NCBI RefSeq assembly: GCF_022539315.1
Contig: NC_066329.1
Location: 2,455,072 to 2,519,071, forward strand
Source of the DNA: Serinus canaria
Taxonomy: Eukaryota > Chordata > Aves > Passeriformes > Fringillidae
Reading direction: 5' to 3'
Length of the DNA stretch: 64,000 bases
The translations under genes were made by a program, and so were the position numbers. Positions 1 through 13,100 of the stretch are shown one piece after another. Numbering within the stretch: the first letter of the stretch is position 1; each line of letters starts with the position of its first letter. The notes under the pieces are model-generated. The model was not told where the DNA came from. It did no database searches and worked only from the letters and a program-made list of their open reading frames with translations.

Positions 1-3000
1 TGCCAACTGTGATTTTCCTATGAAATTAATGGTCCCTGGAAATGGAGTCCTTGTTGAGGGAGGAGGAAAGATTGAGGCAGACAGGTTTGATTTTGAAGTA
101 GCATTGTACTTAATATCTGCTCCTGAGGACCAAGGAGGGGACATGCTGGCAGAAAGCAGTGCTGAGGATTCTGGATAATTAGAGAATTCCTAATTAGCCT
201 TTCCATTGACTGCCTGGAATTGCTCTTGGGAAATTCTTCATTTTATGCTGTTAAGGACATATTGGCATGGGAAAGTTAGTGCAGTACCAGCTAAGGATGA
301 AGCTTTGTATTGCCCAGAATATTCTCTAATGCATGTGGAGATACTTTAGTTTAAGAACCGATCTGTCTTCTCTTTTCCTGCAATCTGAAAAGGTATTTTT
401 ATTACTGTGGACTTGATATTAAATTCACTAATGCTAAAAGTGCACCTTTCACCAGTGCTGAAAGTCAAGGCAGTTAAAACCCTGTGGTTGTGTGTTGGGA
501 TCTAATGTATCACTAATCCTGAGAACTGAATTTAGATAAAACAAATACTTTAAAACATTGTAAAAATCAACATTGCACACAGGGCTGGATTTAACATCTC
601 TAAAAATACGAGAGTGTTCAGAGGCAAAGTTCCAAAATGCCACTGAGTCTCTGGCCCTGGCTTGTGACCCCTGAGAATTTGGGACTCAGTGTAGAAAGCC
701 CTGGTAACGGGTAGTGTTGTAGGAGCTGAAATTTCTATTGGCTCTTCAAGGTATAGTACATCATCCAAATGTCATGAGAAGGGGCTATTTCGACATTGCT
801 GAGTTATTTAAGACTCACTGCTGCCTTAGCCAAAAAATCCTTGCTCTGGGACCAACTCCATCCCTGAAGCGTCAGGGGGAGAAAGGAAATTTTCAACTGC
901 TCTTTCCTGCTCCATCTGCCAGGCCTTGAGCACTCCCTGCTTGCTTCTGGCTGCCCAAATCCTGCCTTTCACCTTTTGCTTCGCTCACCTGCTCCTCAGG
1001 AGCACAACCAGGGCCACCTTCTCCCCCTGGCTGCTGCCAAACTCCAGGTGCTTTCCCCATTTCCCCCTCTCATCCTGCAGTCAAAACACAGCAGCAGATT
1101 TCAGTGTCAGCTCTAATTAAAAGTGATGCTTCATGAAGCTACCAGCAGAATCAAAACAATGACTTTTATTACAAACACAATCAGGTTATGCAAATGAGCC
1201 TTTCAGGCTCCTGGCAGGCTGCCAGGGTGATCCCTGATTTTAGCAAGTTTTGCTGCTGCTGTAATAGCAAAGTGTTGTTTTATATAAAGTGTTGTAATAG
1301 AGAGATGCTGGTTGAGTGCTCTTCCTGCCCTTCTCTAGATCCAGAACAGGTAACTGGGCTCTTGTTTTCTCCTTCCACCCCTGTTTGCCCCTTCCCAGGG
1401 CTGGTATTCAGTAGTCTGAATCCACAGCCTCATCCTGAAGAATTTTCTGGCCTCATTGGTGGGTTTGATCTGTGAGGGCTGTGCTGAACCCACACCCAAG
1501 AAGCTCAGATGGACTCTGGAGCATGGGTCTGGTGATGGGACCTTACAGGGAATGTGATATTTCACTTGGAACAGGAAAGCATTTTCTGCTGTGAGTGAAG
1601 CTAGAGGGCACTCCCATGGATTTTTCCCCTTCTGCTGTGGAATGCAGTCAGCACTGCAGTGACATGGGCTCTCAGGCATTTTTCTTCAAGGAGAAAACTT
1701 GAGAGTGACTTCTTTGAACTGCCTTGGGTGTCTAGAGCGTTTTCTTCTCAAATTCTCACGTTAAAAAAAACCCCACAAAGCAACAAACCACCAAGCTGCT
1801 CTCTTCAGGAAACAGCTAAAAGCCTTCTGTAAAGGCACTTTGCTGGGAATGGGAGGAGATTAGGAGAATATTAAATAATTAGAAAATAATCATCTTCTAC
1901 CTCTTGTGTTTTCTCCTCCTTTTTGTTCCACCCACATGCTGCTAATTTTCATCTTTTCTTCCTGCACATCAAGACGTCAGAGACTGCTTACAGAAAAAGT
2001 TGTTTTTCCTGAGTTGTCTGTATGCTTTATTAATGCAGCAAAGATGACAAGAAAGGAGGGGGAAGGAGGAGGTGGGGATGGGGGGGACAAAAGGACGAGC
2101 TCTTTCATGGTCTCCTACCAAAGGGTGACCATTTTGCTCACTGTTGCATTTGCCAGTTGCCATGGCATCCCCCTCTCACTCTATCCTGGAGGTGTATTCT
2201 TGATATAATTAACAGCTCTCCTCCTTCTGTCTCCTGCAGAAAGCAATCATTAAGTGAACATGAAGGAAAGAAAAGACACTTTTTATCTTTTACCTTGTAT
2301 ATTAATGTTTTTCATTCTGCTACCTGGTCTCTCTTGGTCCAATCATGATGGTTTTGTGTGTGGAAGTGTTGCTGTAATATGGCAGAGCAGGACATTGAGC
2401 CCCTGCTTGCATTTGTGTTAATGGAGGGTTTAATTAGGCTAGAGTTCAATCTCAGGTGTGTAAACCTTTGTTATTCTCTGTCTATAAAGTGGTCTTGGGA
2501 AACACAAGGTTCTTCAGAATCCTGATCATGGATAGTGCTGGTAGTTGTGATGCAGCTAAAAGAAAACTTCCAAATGTTATTTCTTTCAAATGCTGCTGGA
2601 GAGAGATTGAGGGGAGGAAAAAAAAAAAGAATGGACAGGCATAATTTAATTAAAATGCAATATTGAGCAGGAGTTGGAGTGGTAATACTGTGGAATGTGG
2701 CCAGCATATTGTTCAGGCAGTTTGTGTGCAGGGGATGTTCTGGTGTCCTTTTAAAAAGAACACCTTTGTGTGAGGTGGGTTCTGACTCCAGTCCCACTAG
2801 AGTGCTAAACTCAGGTTTGAGAGTAATTGGAAAAAAAAAGAAATCACAAGAAAATGTTATGTAACAGTTGCAGTTCCAGCATCTTTCATTAGGAAACTTT
2901 TGTTGGGAAAGCTGTCACTTTCCCTTTCTGGAACATTTGCTTGTTAATTTTTCCCACAGCCACAGAGCAGTGAGCTCTCCCAAAAGCAGAGTGGGAAGGT

Positions 3001-4817
3001 TGCTGGAGGATTTCTTTGTTTTTCAAAATGTGTTTTTTAAAGACAGCAAGTGTGGTAAAAACAGACCCTTGGTCAGGTTCTCTGGTTTATGACTTCACAG
3101 GCTACAAAGTAAATTTTTTTCTCATGTTTTATCTTAATGCTGGATTTCTTTTAGCTGCTGCTGAAGTGCCTCTCTGGGAAAATGTAGGGAGCTATTTTTT
3201 CCAGTAACATCTGTGAAAAAATTCTGCACTTTTGCTGATAATTTTATTGGTGCAAGGCTGTCCTAGTGCTGGATTTCCAGCATTTTCCTTACTTGTTTTT
3301 ACATCAGCTTTCACCATGGGAAGGGTTTGTCCACCACCTCTGTGAAACTGAATGAACTCTTTGAGGAGTGTGCTGAAATAGTCAAGGCTCTAACAAATAA
3401 AGAGACTGATTTTGTAACCCAAGTCACAAATAGTCACAATATTCACACAAGCATCCATCCTAGTCACTCATTTACATTTCAGCTTTATTCATTCTTTAGA
3501 ATGAAAACAGTTTTTGCTGGGTTTTTTAAAGAGAATGAAGATATTGGGCTCTTTATGGCAGCAGTGGATCATCCATGACACCTCGTTTGGATATTCATAA
3601 TAAGCCTTAAATATTTCTTCTGTCCACTTTGAGATAGTAGTCAATACACAAGTAGTGCTGCACACCCTTCAGCACCTCATGTTTTTTAAAAAATCCAGAA
3701 GGAAGTCCAGTCTTGACTAGAGGAACCTGTAGTTCCAATGAAAGACAGGAAGAAATCAGATCAGAGTTTTTAGCTTAATTCAGTTATATTCATTTGTTCT
3801 GTAAGTAGCACTGAAATTAGAAAATATTCATTTCTTTTTGGTGACTCTGTACTAGTGGTGGTAGCAGAGGCACTGAGTGTGGTGAGATGGATTGGAGAGG
3901 GGAAAAGGAGAAGTTCTGAGTCACAACTGACTGAGATTTGGCTTAGTACCACAGCAAAGTAAGAACTAAACAATAATCTTCTGATGAGAAACCACATAAA
4001 ACACTGGTAAGGTTTGTCACTGCCTCTCCATTTCCTTCTGTCTGTCTGTGGAAAATAATCTTTATTGTGCCTTACTGGGGGTTAGCAGTAGAGACAGATG
4101 AACAAAAGGCTTCTGGTAAATCCAGGGCTGCTGTGGGGAGTTTTTCTGGGTTTATTTCTCAGCTGGGTGTTAGGAGGTCCTGTTTTGCTGGAGCTCTGCA
4201 GGATGATGAAATGTGGCCCCTTAAGTCCTGAGCAGTGTAGTTGGTGACATTCCCTGAGCTGCCTGTTGTCAGTAGCATCACCTGCTATCAGAGCTGCTGG
4301 GATTCTTGCCCCTACACTAAACCCAAAATCTTTTAAAGAACATGTGCCTCACTGTGGTGCTCATCTGGGCTTTGTGCTTCCAGCTTTTGGATGGTCTTCA
4401 GTTCCTGAGTGCAGTAAAAACACACAAAGCAGGTTTAAATCCCTTTTCTTAAGGCTCTGTGAGTTGCAGAGTGCACAGTAACCAACAATGGGGTTTTTAG
4501 TGCTTTGCTCTGATTTTAAAGAGAGGTTTCTCCTTTTTCTTCCACTCCCACCCCCTTTTTGGAGAAAAAAAAATCAGTGTGAGATTATTTTTTTTGTTTT
4601 TCCTCCCAAAGTCATTGTTTCATTGGGCTGAAAAGAACCTGTCTGTTTACAGCAGCCTGACCCTACTCTTCACCAGGTCACATCTGGAAAATTCCCTTTA
4701 AAGTATAAACTCAATAATTTTGGTGTTGCTGTCTTTTGTATAAGGCTGCACTTTTTGACTACACTTTAGAATTTTTGGTCATGGTTTTCCTGAATCAGAA
4801 ACATCACATTTGTTTCA

Positions 4818-4819
<2 letters not shown>

Positions 4820-4845
<26 letters not shown>
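4820..4845 (+). repeat. T26 homopolymer tract
   Basis: An uninterrupted run of 26 T is followed by aaataaaatg. It could be a simple microsatellite or the tail of a minus-strand retroposed sequence, but no retrogene body is recognisable beside it. Confidence 0.85.
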
Positions 4846-4849
<4 letters not shown>

Positions 4850-5054
4850 AAAATGTTTCAATTCTCTGGAAAAAGAGCTGGGATGCTTCATCGTGGTGAG
4901 GAGAAGAATATTGGAGGATAAGGTTATGGAATTGTGGCCTTTAGCAGAAAGGAAGGAACCAGACAAGAGGCACCATTTAAAGTTGCAGCAAGAGAAATTT
5001 GGATGAAATAATTGGAAACAAATGTTCACTGGGAAGGTGGTAAAACACTAGCAA

Positions 5055-5175
5055 GGGGCCTGGAGAGGCTCTGCAGTCTCCTTCCTTGGCAGGGGCTGGG
5101 CTGGGCTGGCCCCTAAGCTGGTGGAACTGGCAAGTTGGACTGGAGACCTCCAGGGTCCCTTCCAGCAGCAGTTAC
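5055..5175 (+). repeat. CR1 LINE 3'-end fragment (degenerate)
   Basis: The order of phrases matches the 3' end of avian CR1 elements. It begins with gagaggctctgcagtctcc then ttccttgg, and after a shortened middle comes ttggactggagacctccag followed by ggtcccttcc. The usual terminal ATTCTATG-type repeats are not recognisable, so the copy is old or truncated. CR1 is the dominant LINE of birds and other sauropsids, so this is also the main repeat-based clue to the organism. Confidence 0.7.
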
Positions 5176-6904
5176 TGCAGGGGCTGCTCTCTCTCTAATG
5201 ATTTTTCATCTGAATACCATCCAGTAGTGCTGAGTTACTTTCCAAATGTCCTTTTTCTGGCTCTGCAAATAGCTCTGCGTTTCTGTAGAAATCTGAGGTG
5301 CAGATCCATTTTTAACATCTCTGTACCTAAGTGTGGTACCTGCCTGTGCTTCTCCAGAAAATAATCTGGATACAATACAAGCTCAGAAATGTCAGGTTCT
5401 CCATCACCCATTGTGCAAGTTAATGAAGTGCATGGGTGTGAGGGGCTTTCCCTTTAAATCACAGCTGAAAACATTTCCTCCAGTGATCTCACTTCCAGCT
5501 TAAGGCTTGCTTCTGCACTTTCATTTCCCTCTGGTTTGTGTGATCCCATTTGTGGCTTGAGACCTTTAGTTTTGGAACTGATGCTTTAAGCATCAGAAAC
5601 TTGCTGCTTTCAGAGGCAGAACAGACCTTTTTTTGATCCGGTGTGGTAATTGTGAATATAGCTGCTGGGTTTTTTTGTGGGTTTGTTTTTGGTGGTTTTT
5701 TTTTTGTGTACACATAGAATCTGGCAGGTTTTAATTGTATGCTTTTTAGAGATTGATTAATCAAGTTCAGGAACTTCAAAAATACATTCTGCCAATTATT
5801 TTTTTTTAAATGTACTTGTGTGCTCTCTACCTTTGAATTTTAAGTATGCATTTTCTCCACCTGAAAGCTCCTCTGTTCTCTCAGTGGAATTCTACTGACT
5901 TTTCTGGCTGTTTAATAAATCTTTGGTCATCTAGGACATTAGGGTCCAGTTTGATTTTACATTTGACAGCTGAATCCTGTTTCTGTTTCAGACATTCTTA
6001 CTTTTATCACCATGGTTAAAATGAGGGGGTTTTTCTTGGTAGAGGTATGAGGCAAACAATTAAACATTTGAGAATTCTATCTGACTGCATACTTTATGGT
6101 CCAATAAATCCCCATTAAATGAAGGCTGTAGAGAGTATAAAATAAATGCTTTCTGTGGCCTCACAAGCAAGAATACTTTATTTGATTACTGATAAAAGTT
6201 ACAGAGAAGATATTCATTTTATGGGTACTTCTATTCCCTTCTTTGGTGAATTTATGTCCCACTTCTACCTTCTGTCTGTATAATAAATGACACTGCATTC
6301 AATTTTTAGCACTGGCTTTGGAGCAGAGCACTGCTCTTGGTGCCTCTCTTACTGTGCACAGGCAGCAGAGCTTCCTGAGCCTGCTTCAGCTGGACCTCAG
6401 TGTTAGCAGCTCTGCACTTGTCAGGAATTCATGATTTGGAGTTATGCTCATCTCCTATTTCACCAGTGAATGCGTTTTTCTATTTTCTCCATTTCTTCTC
6501 ACATCATTCACTAAGAATTATTTCTTGTGATAATTTGCAAAGTCTCTTAAAGCAGTGCAGATCTGTTTTTTCAGGTCAAGCACTTGTCAATGTATTTTTA
6601 AATGAAAGAAATATGTTTCTGTTTACAGGAGATTGTAACTCATACCTAATTACAGAGTTCAGGGAAGTATGTTATGTTGTGAGGGATGTGTTAAATTAAA
6701 CTTTGTAAATGTGAATAAGTGTTCAAGTGCTAGTTTGATAAACAGACCATAAAGAACAGAAAAATAATCCATAAAGGAGAAAAGATTTCTTTAGAATAGT
6801 GATTGAGTCATTGTTCTGTTATATTCACTTTAAAGAGAATGTTTTCTGTCCATAAAATGTGCTGCCTGCAGGCTCTTTCTCACTGCTGCCCCTTTTCTGT
6901 GCAG

Positions 6905-7196
6905 GCCACAGGAGAAGCACCCACAACCCCAAAGCACCCCAAGGACACCCGAGAGAGCTTCTTCTCAGTAGCCCCAGCCACACTGCATCCCACCCCAGTG
7001 AATCCAGACACTGTGACTCCTGAAAACCTCCTGAGACTGAACGACCTGCATTCCAAATCCAAGCCAGCCTCTTCCTCTTCATCCTCCTCGTCCTCGGCGA
7101 GCTCGGTGCCGCCCGCGCCGGAGCCGCAGCGGGAGCCGGAGCAGCCCCGGGGCCAGGGCACAGAGGCTGCCCCCAGCATGGGGGATGCTGCTCCTG
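6905..7196 (+). CDS. Coding exon 1 in window of the unidentified gene
   Basis: The exon follows a pyrimidine-rich tract ending in tgcag and stops at a strong GTAAGT donor at 7197. It is 292 bases and starts on a codon boundary in the open frame ([12 protein letters not shown]...), leaving one base (G) for the next exon. The middle carries a poly-serine run at about 7069-7105, encoded by tcc/tct repeats. After that comes a Pro/Glu/Arg-rich, distinctly GC-rich stretch at about 7095-7180, unlike the AT-rich introns on either side. Polymorphic length of the serine run would be unsurprising. Confidence 0.82.
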
Positions 7197-10100
7197 GTAA
7201 GTCTCAGCCAGGGAGCTCCTTCTGGCCCCCTCTGATCAGATGCCACGTGCTGAGGTAGTGCCTGACTTGTGATTCTGTCCCCTTTTCCCATCACTACACA
7301 AGGCTACACAGGTTTTTGTCACGGTCTGAAGTGGATCTGTGTAATCAATACACACTTGAATTTATGGGGTAGATTAAAAGAGTGACCACTCCATGTAACT
7401 TGTGTGGGAAATCATGAAATAGCAGCCTGAAAATTGTCATCTCTTTTCGAGAATTGAAGCCTCTAGCAGCATTAAAATGAAAATTATTTTCCTTTCTTCA
7501 ATGAGTTGAGGATCCATTTCTTTTAACGTTTAAAATTATTTAAGGTAAAGTGACTACAATTAAAATAAACTGGTGAGCAGCCTAAATCTGTCTTAAAAGT
7601 GCTTGATTAACATAATTAGCTGTGCAGCTCTCACTGCCCAGCATATGTGAGTGTGGAGATGCATAACACTGATGAAAAGATTCTGCATGGTCTAGGAAGT
7701 TAGTTTATCATCACTATTATGTTTCACATTGCAGAAAAGAAGCATCTGACAGGACCAGAATGCTGGAATATGTTATTTATAGCCCTGGTGTGGTTATGTG
7801 CCAGGTTAGAGCACAGGAAAGGATCGAAGAAGCCAAACAAATGTTATTTATTCTATAGCATGATTGTGTGATTTGTTGCTGACTGTATTATGTAATTGGT
7901 CCTATACAGTTTTCTAGATGAGGAAAGAATAAATGAGAATGCTGTCACTTGCTTTAGTGCTGTCATGGCAGGCTGGCTCGTTAGCAGACAAAAGAATCTC
8001 TGTGCTGGGCAATACTGATCCACTGTGGGGAGTGAAGTAAGATCAGACCCAATTTCAGACTTCCTTGGGTGCCCAGAGAGGTGGTTGGCAGTATCTGTGG
8101 GGCACTTTGCATGGTAAGGTGGCCCAGCACCTGCCATGGGCTGTACTTTATTGCAGCTCTAGCAGAAGCACTGTCTGAAAAAGCATCTGCTGCTGCCTGT
8201 GCTCACTCCATCTGTTTACAAACCTGGGCCCAGCACTACTCACAAAATGCCTTAGACAAGTCAGGGAGCCCAGATAAAGTTATGAATGAGCCACATATAG
8301 AACAGGTATTGTGGAAAATGATGCATGAAGAGCCAGTGGAGCTAGTGTCCAGATTTGTGAGACAGGCTGCTTTCTTAGTTTGGAATTGTGACTTTGTCAA
8401 GTTTTTGTCTTTATACTCCTGGGATGTCATTTCTTTCCTTATGTAAGCAGCCTTGTTACTTGAATGCACATAGTCTGAATTCATCAGCATAAAGAGCAAG
8501 TTAGGGAGAAATAGGTTTTCCCAACTTGCTAATATCTGAGTACAGAACAAAACTGAAATTTAATATCTAGTATCAGCAATTGTATTGTCTAATTTTCCTT
8601 CTTCACAGTTCCAGGGAGAGATTGTCTTAGGGAAGGAAAAGAGAAAAGGAGAGTGATGAGGAAGGAATGGCTTAGTCTGTGTGTAAATTACATCTGTTAC
8701 TGTCTTTGGGAAGCAAAGGAATGGAGTTGCCTGGTGTCCATGTCTTGTCTGGCTTGCTCAGCAGGGAGTAATTTGGGTTTGTGCCTAGACAACAGGGGAG
8801 GAAAACCTGAATCCTCTGTGAGGCTGTTATGGACTTGCTAAGGAGCTTGGTGTAGGAATGACAATGCTGCTGAGAACTCTTGCTTTCTTCTGGTTTTCAA
8901 ACAGAACTCAGGAGTATTTCTGATGTGCTTTCCTCTCTGCAACTCCCCAGGCCACCTTGCAGTGATTGGAACATTTATTGTAATCTTTTGCCTTTCTGGG
9001 CTTTGTTAAGGTTGCAGAGTTAGGTATTGTTCATTCTTCTTTGATGTTTTCTATCCATCATTTTGGTGGAGGGAGATGGAAGGGTTGGCTGCCAGAATTA
9101 TACCCCTGAAACTGAACATCAAGAGGCTCTGTCTCCAAAGCTCAGTGCTGAATGCATGAGTTGTATCTGGCTCTCAGCCCTACCTGACAGGTCATTTCTC
9201 TAGCTGAGAGAGACACCAATTACTTTCTTCCTCTTTTCTTTTTAATTCTCCTACCTTTGCATCCGCCTGCTCTAAAAAGAACTAGTTATAATTCTGTTAC
9301 AACCCTTTTTCATCTGCCTTCCTCTAGTTCTGTTTGGGTAAAAACTCCTCCCATTTTTAGAGTAAACTGTTTCAACTTTTTTGTCTCATAACCTCTACCT
9401 GTACCTACTTATTCATGTGGAAGTACCACACATCAGAGGGTATTAGCTGCTCTCATTTTCCCTGATTTCACCCAGGAAAAAGATTTGTTTTTCCAAGCAT
9501 TGTTGATGCTGTGCCACTCATTTCTGATGTAAATGTTTTCCTGAGACTCTGTCTGGTGCATGACTAATGGTGCAGAGCACAGATGATGGAGTCCAGCAGC
9601 AGAGGGCTGATGGTGGCAGCTTCAGCAAAACACCTTCCTGCATTTGGGTAAAAATGTGCTTGGGACTCTGAGCCTTCCTAGCTCAGCCTAACATTTCTCT
9701 GGGGAAGCTAAAATAGGACAATTAAGGTAAACTCACTCCAGCCTGTCACACTGTTCCAGTATTACATGGTTCTAAATTGCTGAAAAATCTTGACATTTTC
9801 TTCTTGGCTGTCCTTATTGCAATAATGATTTTTATGAGGAATGAGCAGGAAGACATTCACATTTGAGTTCTGAATACCAAGAGAAGGTTTTTATACCTGG
9901 AATTATTTAAAGTTCTCTGTTTTGCTTAAAGCCCACTATTTGCCAAGTTGGAATATAAAATCCAAGTAGAAAACTCCCCAGTATTAATTTTTGGTCCATT
10001 TAAGGCCTAAGCAGTTAAATATGAAAGCAAGGTCATGATAAAGCTGTGCAAAGGTAGAAACTCAGAGCTGGGGAAGACAATTCTTTGTGTTGTGCAGGGA

Positions 10101-13100
10101 GGTGGCACTCCAGAAGCCATGGGAATATCCTGCTGTAATTTCAGTTGTTTGTGAAATGGGCACGACAGGGGAAGTAGAGGTGTAAAAATAGTTCAGCCTG
10201 TAGAACTTTGAGAGTTTCAGAAGCACAAGAAATAAATACAGGTGAGGACAGTTGCATGGAAAGATGAGCAGACTCTTGCACAGAGAGCAATGAAGTTAAA
10301 TTGTTTTAGTGTGTGCTGGCAGCTGCAGAATCCTTGAAATGTTCCAAGTAAAGAGGGATTTGAAGTGGGAAATCCTAAGAATTCAATAACACTCAGTAGT
10401 GTTGGGATGTGACATTTCACCCTGTAGGATAACTGGGTGCTGGAGTCACAGGAGAGCTTTGAGGTGTAAGGAGCATCTTTTCCCTGAAGTCTGCAACTTA
10501 GTTTATTTTAGCAACTGAGGCATGACTTTTGGTTCTCAGAAGACTGAGGAAACTGAATGTTTTCCTAAGGCATCACTACAGAGAATGTAAGCCATCATTC
10601 TGCCCTGGCAGCATCTCTTGTATTAAAACAGTGCATGGCACAAGGGAACACCTCAATTCCTTGCAGTTTCTGGATACCAGACATCAGTGGACATCCACGA
10701 TTCCTGTTCCTGGGTGAAATAATGGTGAAAGAATTGCTGTTCCTGGGTGAAATAATGGTGGAAGAATTGCTGTTCCTGGGTGAAATGATGGTGGAAGAAT
10801 TCCTGTTCCTGGGTGAAATGATGGTGGAAGAATTGCTGTTCCTGGGTGAAATGATGGTGGAAGAATTGCTGTTCCTGGGTGAAATGATGGTGGAAGAATT
10901 CCTGTTCCTGGGTGAAATGATGGAGCCATCATTTCATCACTTTGCCATCAGAAGCTGAGCTGAACCTCATGCTGGTCTCCGTGGCTCCTGAGTTTGCTTG
11001 TCATGGATTTCCAAAGACAAACAGATTTTAGGAGCCTGTAGTTCAGTGTTTTGACATCTTTTCCTCTTACATAAAAGTATTTGTCCATACCTTATTTTAA
11101 CTATGCATTTCAATTCAAATTTTCAAGTACTTTTTAAATGACTGGAAGTAGTAACAATTAATTAATTGCAGTCAGTGTCTTACCTTGTTTTTTCTGTTGA
11201 ATTCAAAATTGTGCTGTAGAGCACAGAGTTTTCTCAACAAATGACTCAAAAAAAGATGAAACAGAAAAAAGTTTGGCAGGCCAAGGACCTGTGGCCTCAT
11301 GTGAGCTACCTTCAGATTGCATTACCTGCCATGGAGCTTCTCTCTTGAATGCATGTGTTCTCCTACTCTGTTCTCTTGTGGCACTTGTGTGCATCTTACT
11401 TTCACTACTTTCTCCTCAATTTCTTGAGGAGAGTGTTGACTTGTTGACTCGTTCTGGTTTTTGACAGCTCTCTTCCTCAGTTCCCAAGGCTGGATTTCTC
11501 CTAGGCTTTAAAACCTCTTCTTTAAATGCTGGGCTAGAAGCTCCTGCCCACCTGTGAGTGGCTGAGGAGTCAGCAGTGGGAGCCAGCCAGGCTTCCCCCA
11601 GTGAGCTCTGCATCACTCTCTGATCTCTTGCTGCTTCAGCCTCCTTGGCTCTGGTGTTCTCACTTCCCCTTGTCTCATCCATGCTTTTTGTGAAGCTTTT
11701 TATTTTTCACAATGGGTGCACTCTGAAAACAACTTGACTGCTGAATGTCAGCAGGAGTTTCCTGTTTGTGAATGACTTCTTAATTCCTTTTTGCAGTGCT
11801 CAGACAGTACCAGTCAGTCAGGGCTCTTCCTCTTCCCTTTGGAAAAGTGTGCTGATTTACCTCCTGTCGAAACAAACTCATTCCACAGGAATTTTTCTGT
11901 ACACTTAATGTCTGTTTCTGATATCTACACTTTAGATTCCTGAAGTTTTATTTACTCAATCCAGTGTAGTGCAGAAAATCTTTTGACATTAAAACTGCCA
12001 TAATTTTTCTGTGCCTATGTTGGATCAGAAAGAACAAATAGGGCAGGGGCCAGCAGAGGCAGGTGAGGTGATGGTTGGAAGGCAGAGTTTAGCACTCAGG
12101 GCAGGTCTGTGCTCCAGGAGCCTCTCTAGCCCTGTGCACTCTTAAATCTCCCTGAAAATCCTGGAGAGCCACTGCCCTGTGGATGTCTTGCACTACTGGA
12201 ACACATTTTTGGGAGATTTTTCTGAAGGAGCCTGGTAGCAATGCTTTATGGTTGCAATATGGTTCAGTTTCACTAGTTTTAGATTGCTGTCAGCAGCATA
12301 AAATTTACATCTATTCCTGCACAAAGGCAGACTGAAGAGAGATGTAGTTACAAGTCCTCTGCACAGGTATTGTGTTGCTTACAAAGTACTTAGAAAATTG
12401 TGGGGTGTCATTACTTTCACTTCAGAGATTTTTCTGCAGCTGCTTTTGCTAATTTCCTTGTGCTTAGCTGGCTGTCAGGGCAGAGGAGGGTGAAATCCTG
12501 GTGGTAAGGGGAAGCTCTTACAGCTTTTGTTGGGCAACTCAGAGAAATTCCAGAAGCAGGAGACTGCAAATGACCCTTCCTGTCCACAGGTGCTGCAGTG
12601 ATGCTCTCCAGATGATGTGCCCTTGCTGAGCCAGATATTAAACAAATATCAATTAGCTGTGTTTTGATAAAGCCATTTGAACGCTCATGTAGTTGAATAT
12701 CAAATTGTTGTCTTTTTGATCTAGGCCTATTGTTTGCTCTTTTAAATTGAAGTTTTGTTTAAAAAGAAAAAAAGAGAAAGGCTTGAACTTCAGGGTTTTT
12801 CTTTACCTACATGCATGCCAGGTTTTTGCAGCTCTAGGAGAGCTGGTGGGGGCAGGAAATGGTTTTGGACACAGGAATTCTGCTGTCTCTGCTGTCACAC
12901 TGGCCCTGCATGGCTGTCAGAGGGATCTGGGAATTAGCATGGGCCAGGGACTATTTCCAGGAAGCACTTTCAAAGCAGCCACCCATTTTAAACTTTAGTC
13001 TGTTAATGGTCTGTGACAGCTGACCTCAGCATTAGGAAGAGTTTTGGGGTATGTCTCATTTGATTGTGCAGTGCCCTCTCCCTGCTCAGGACCTAGTGAT

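Larger units (their letters stand above)
1..6904 (+). other. Intron of the unidentified gene (upstream part)
   Basis: No exon of this gene can be supported before 6905, so this is read as intron running in from the left edge. It is AT-rich, with a T26 tract at 4820-4845 and a CR1 fragment at about 5055-5175. A compact SOX/POU-like cluster lies at 1155-1195. Many short open frames occur on both strands, none with recognisable content. Confidence 0.55.

Noticed and set aside
10635..10958. Repetitive open frames on both strands (11-residue repeats)
   Set aside because: The 33-bp unit is a multiple of three without stops; the array lies in an intron and opens both strands equally.
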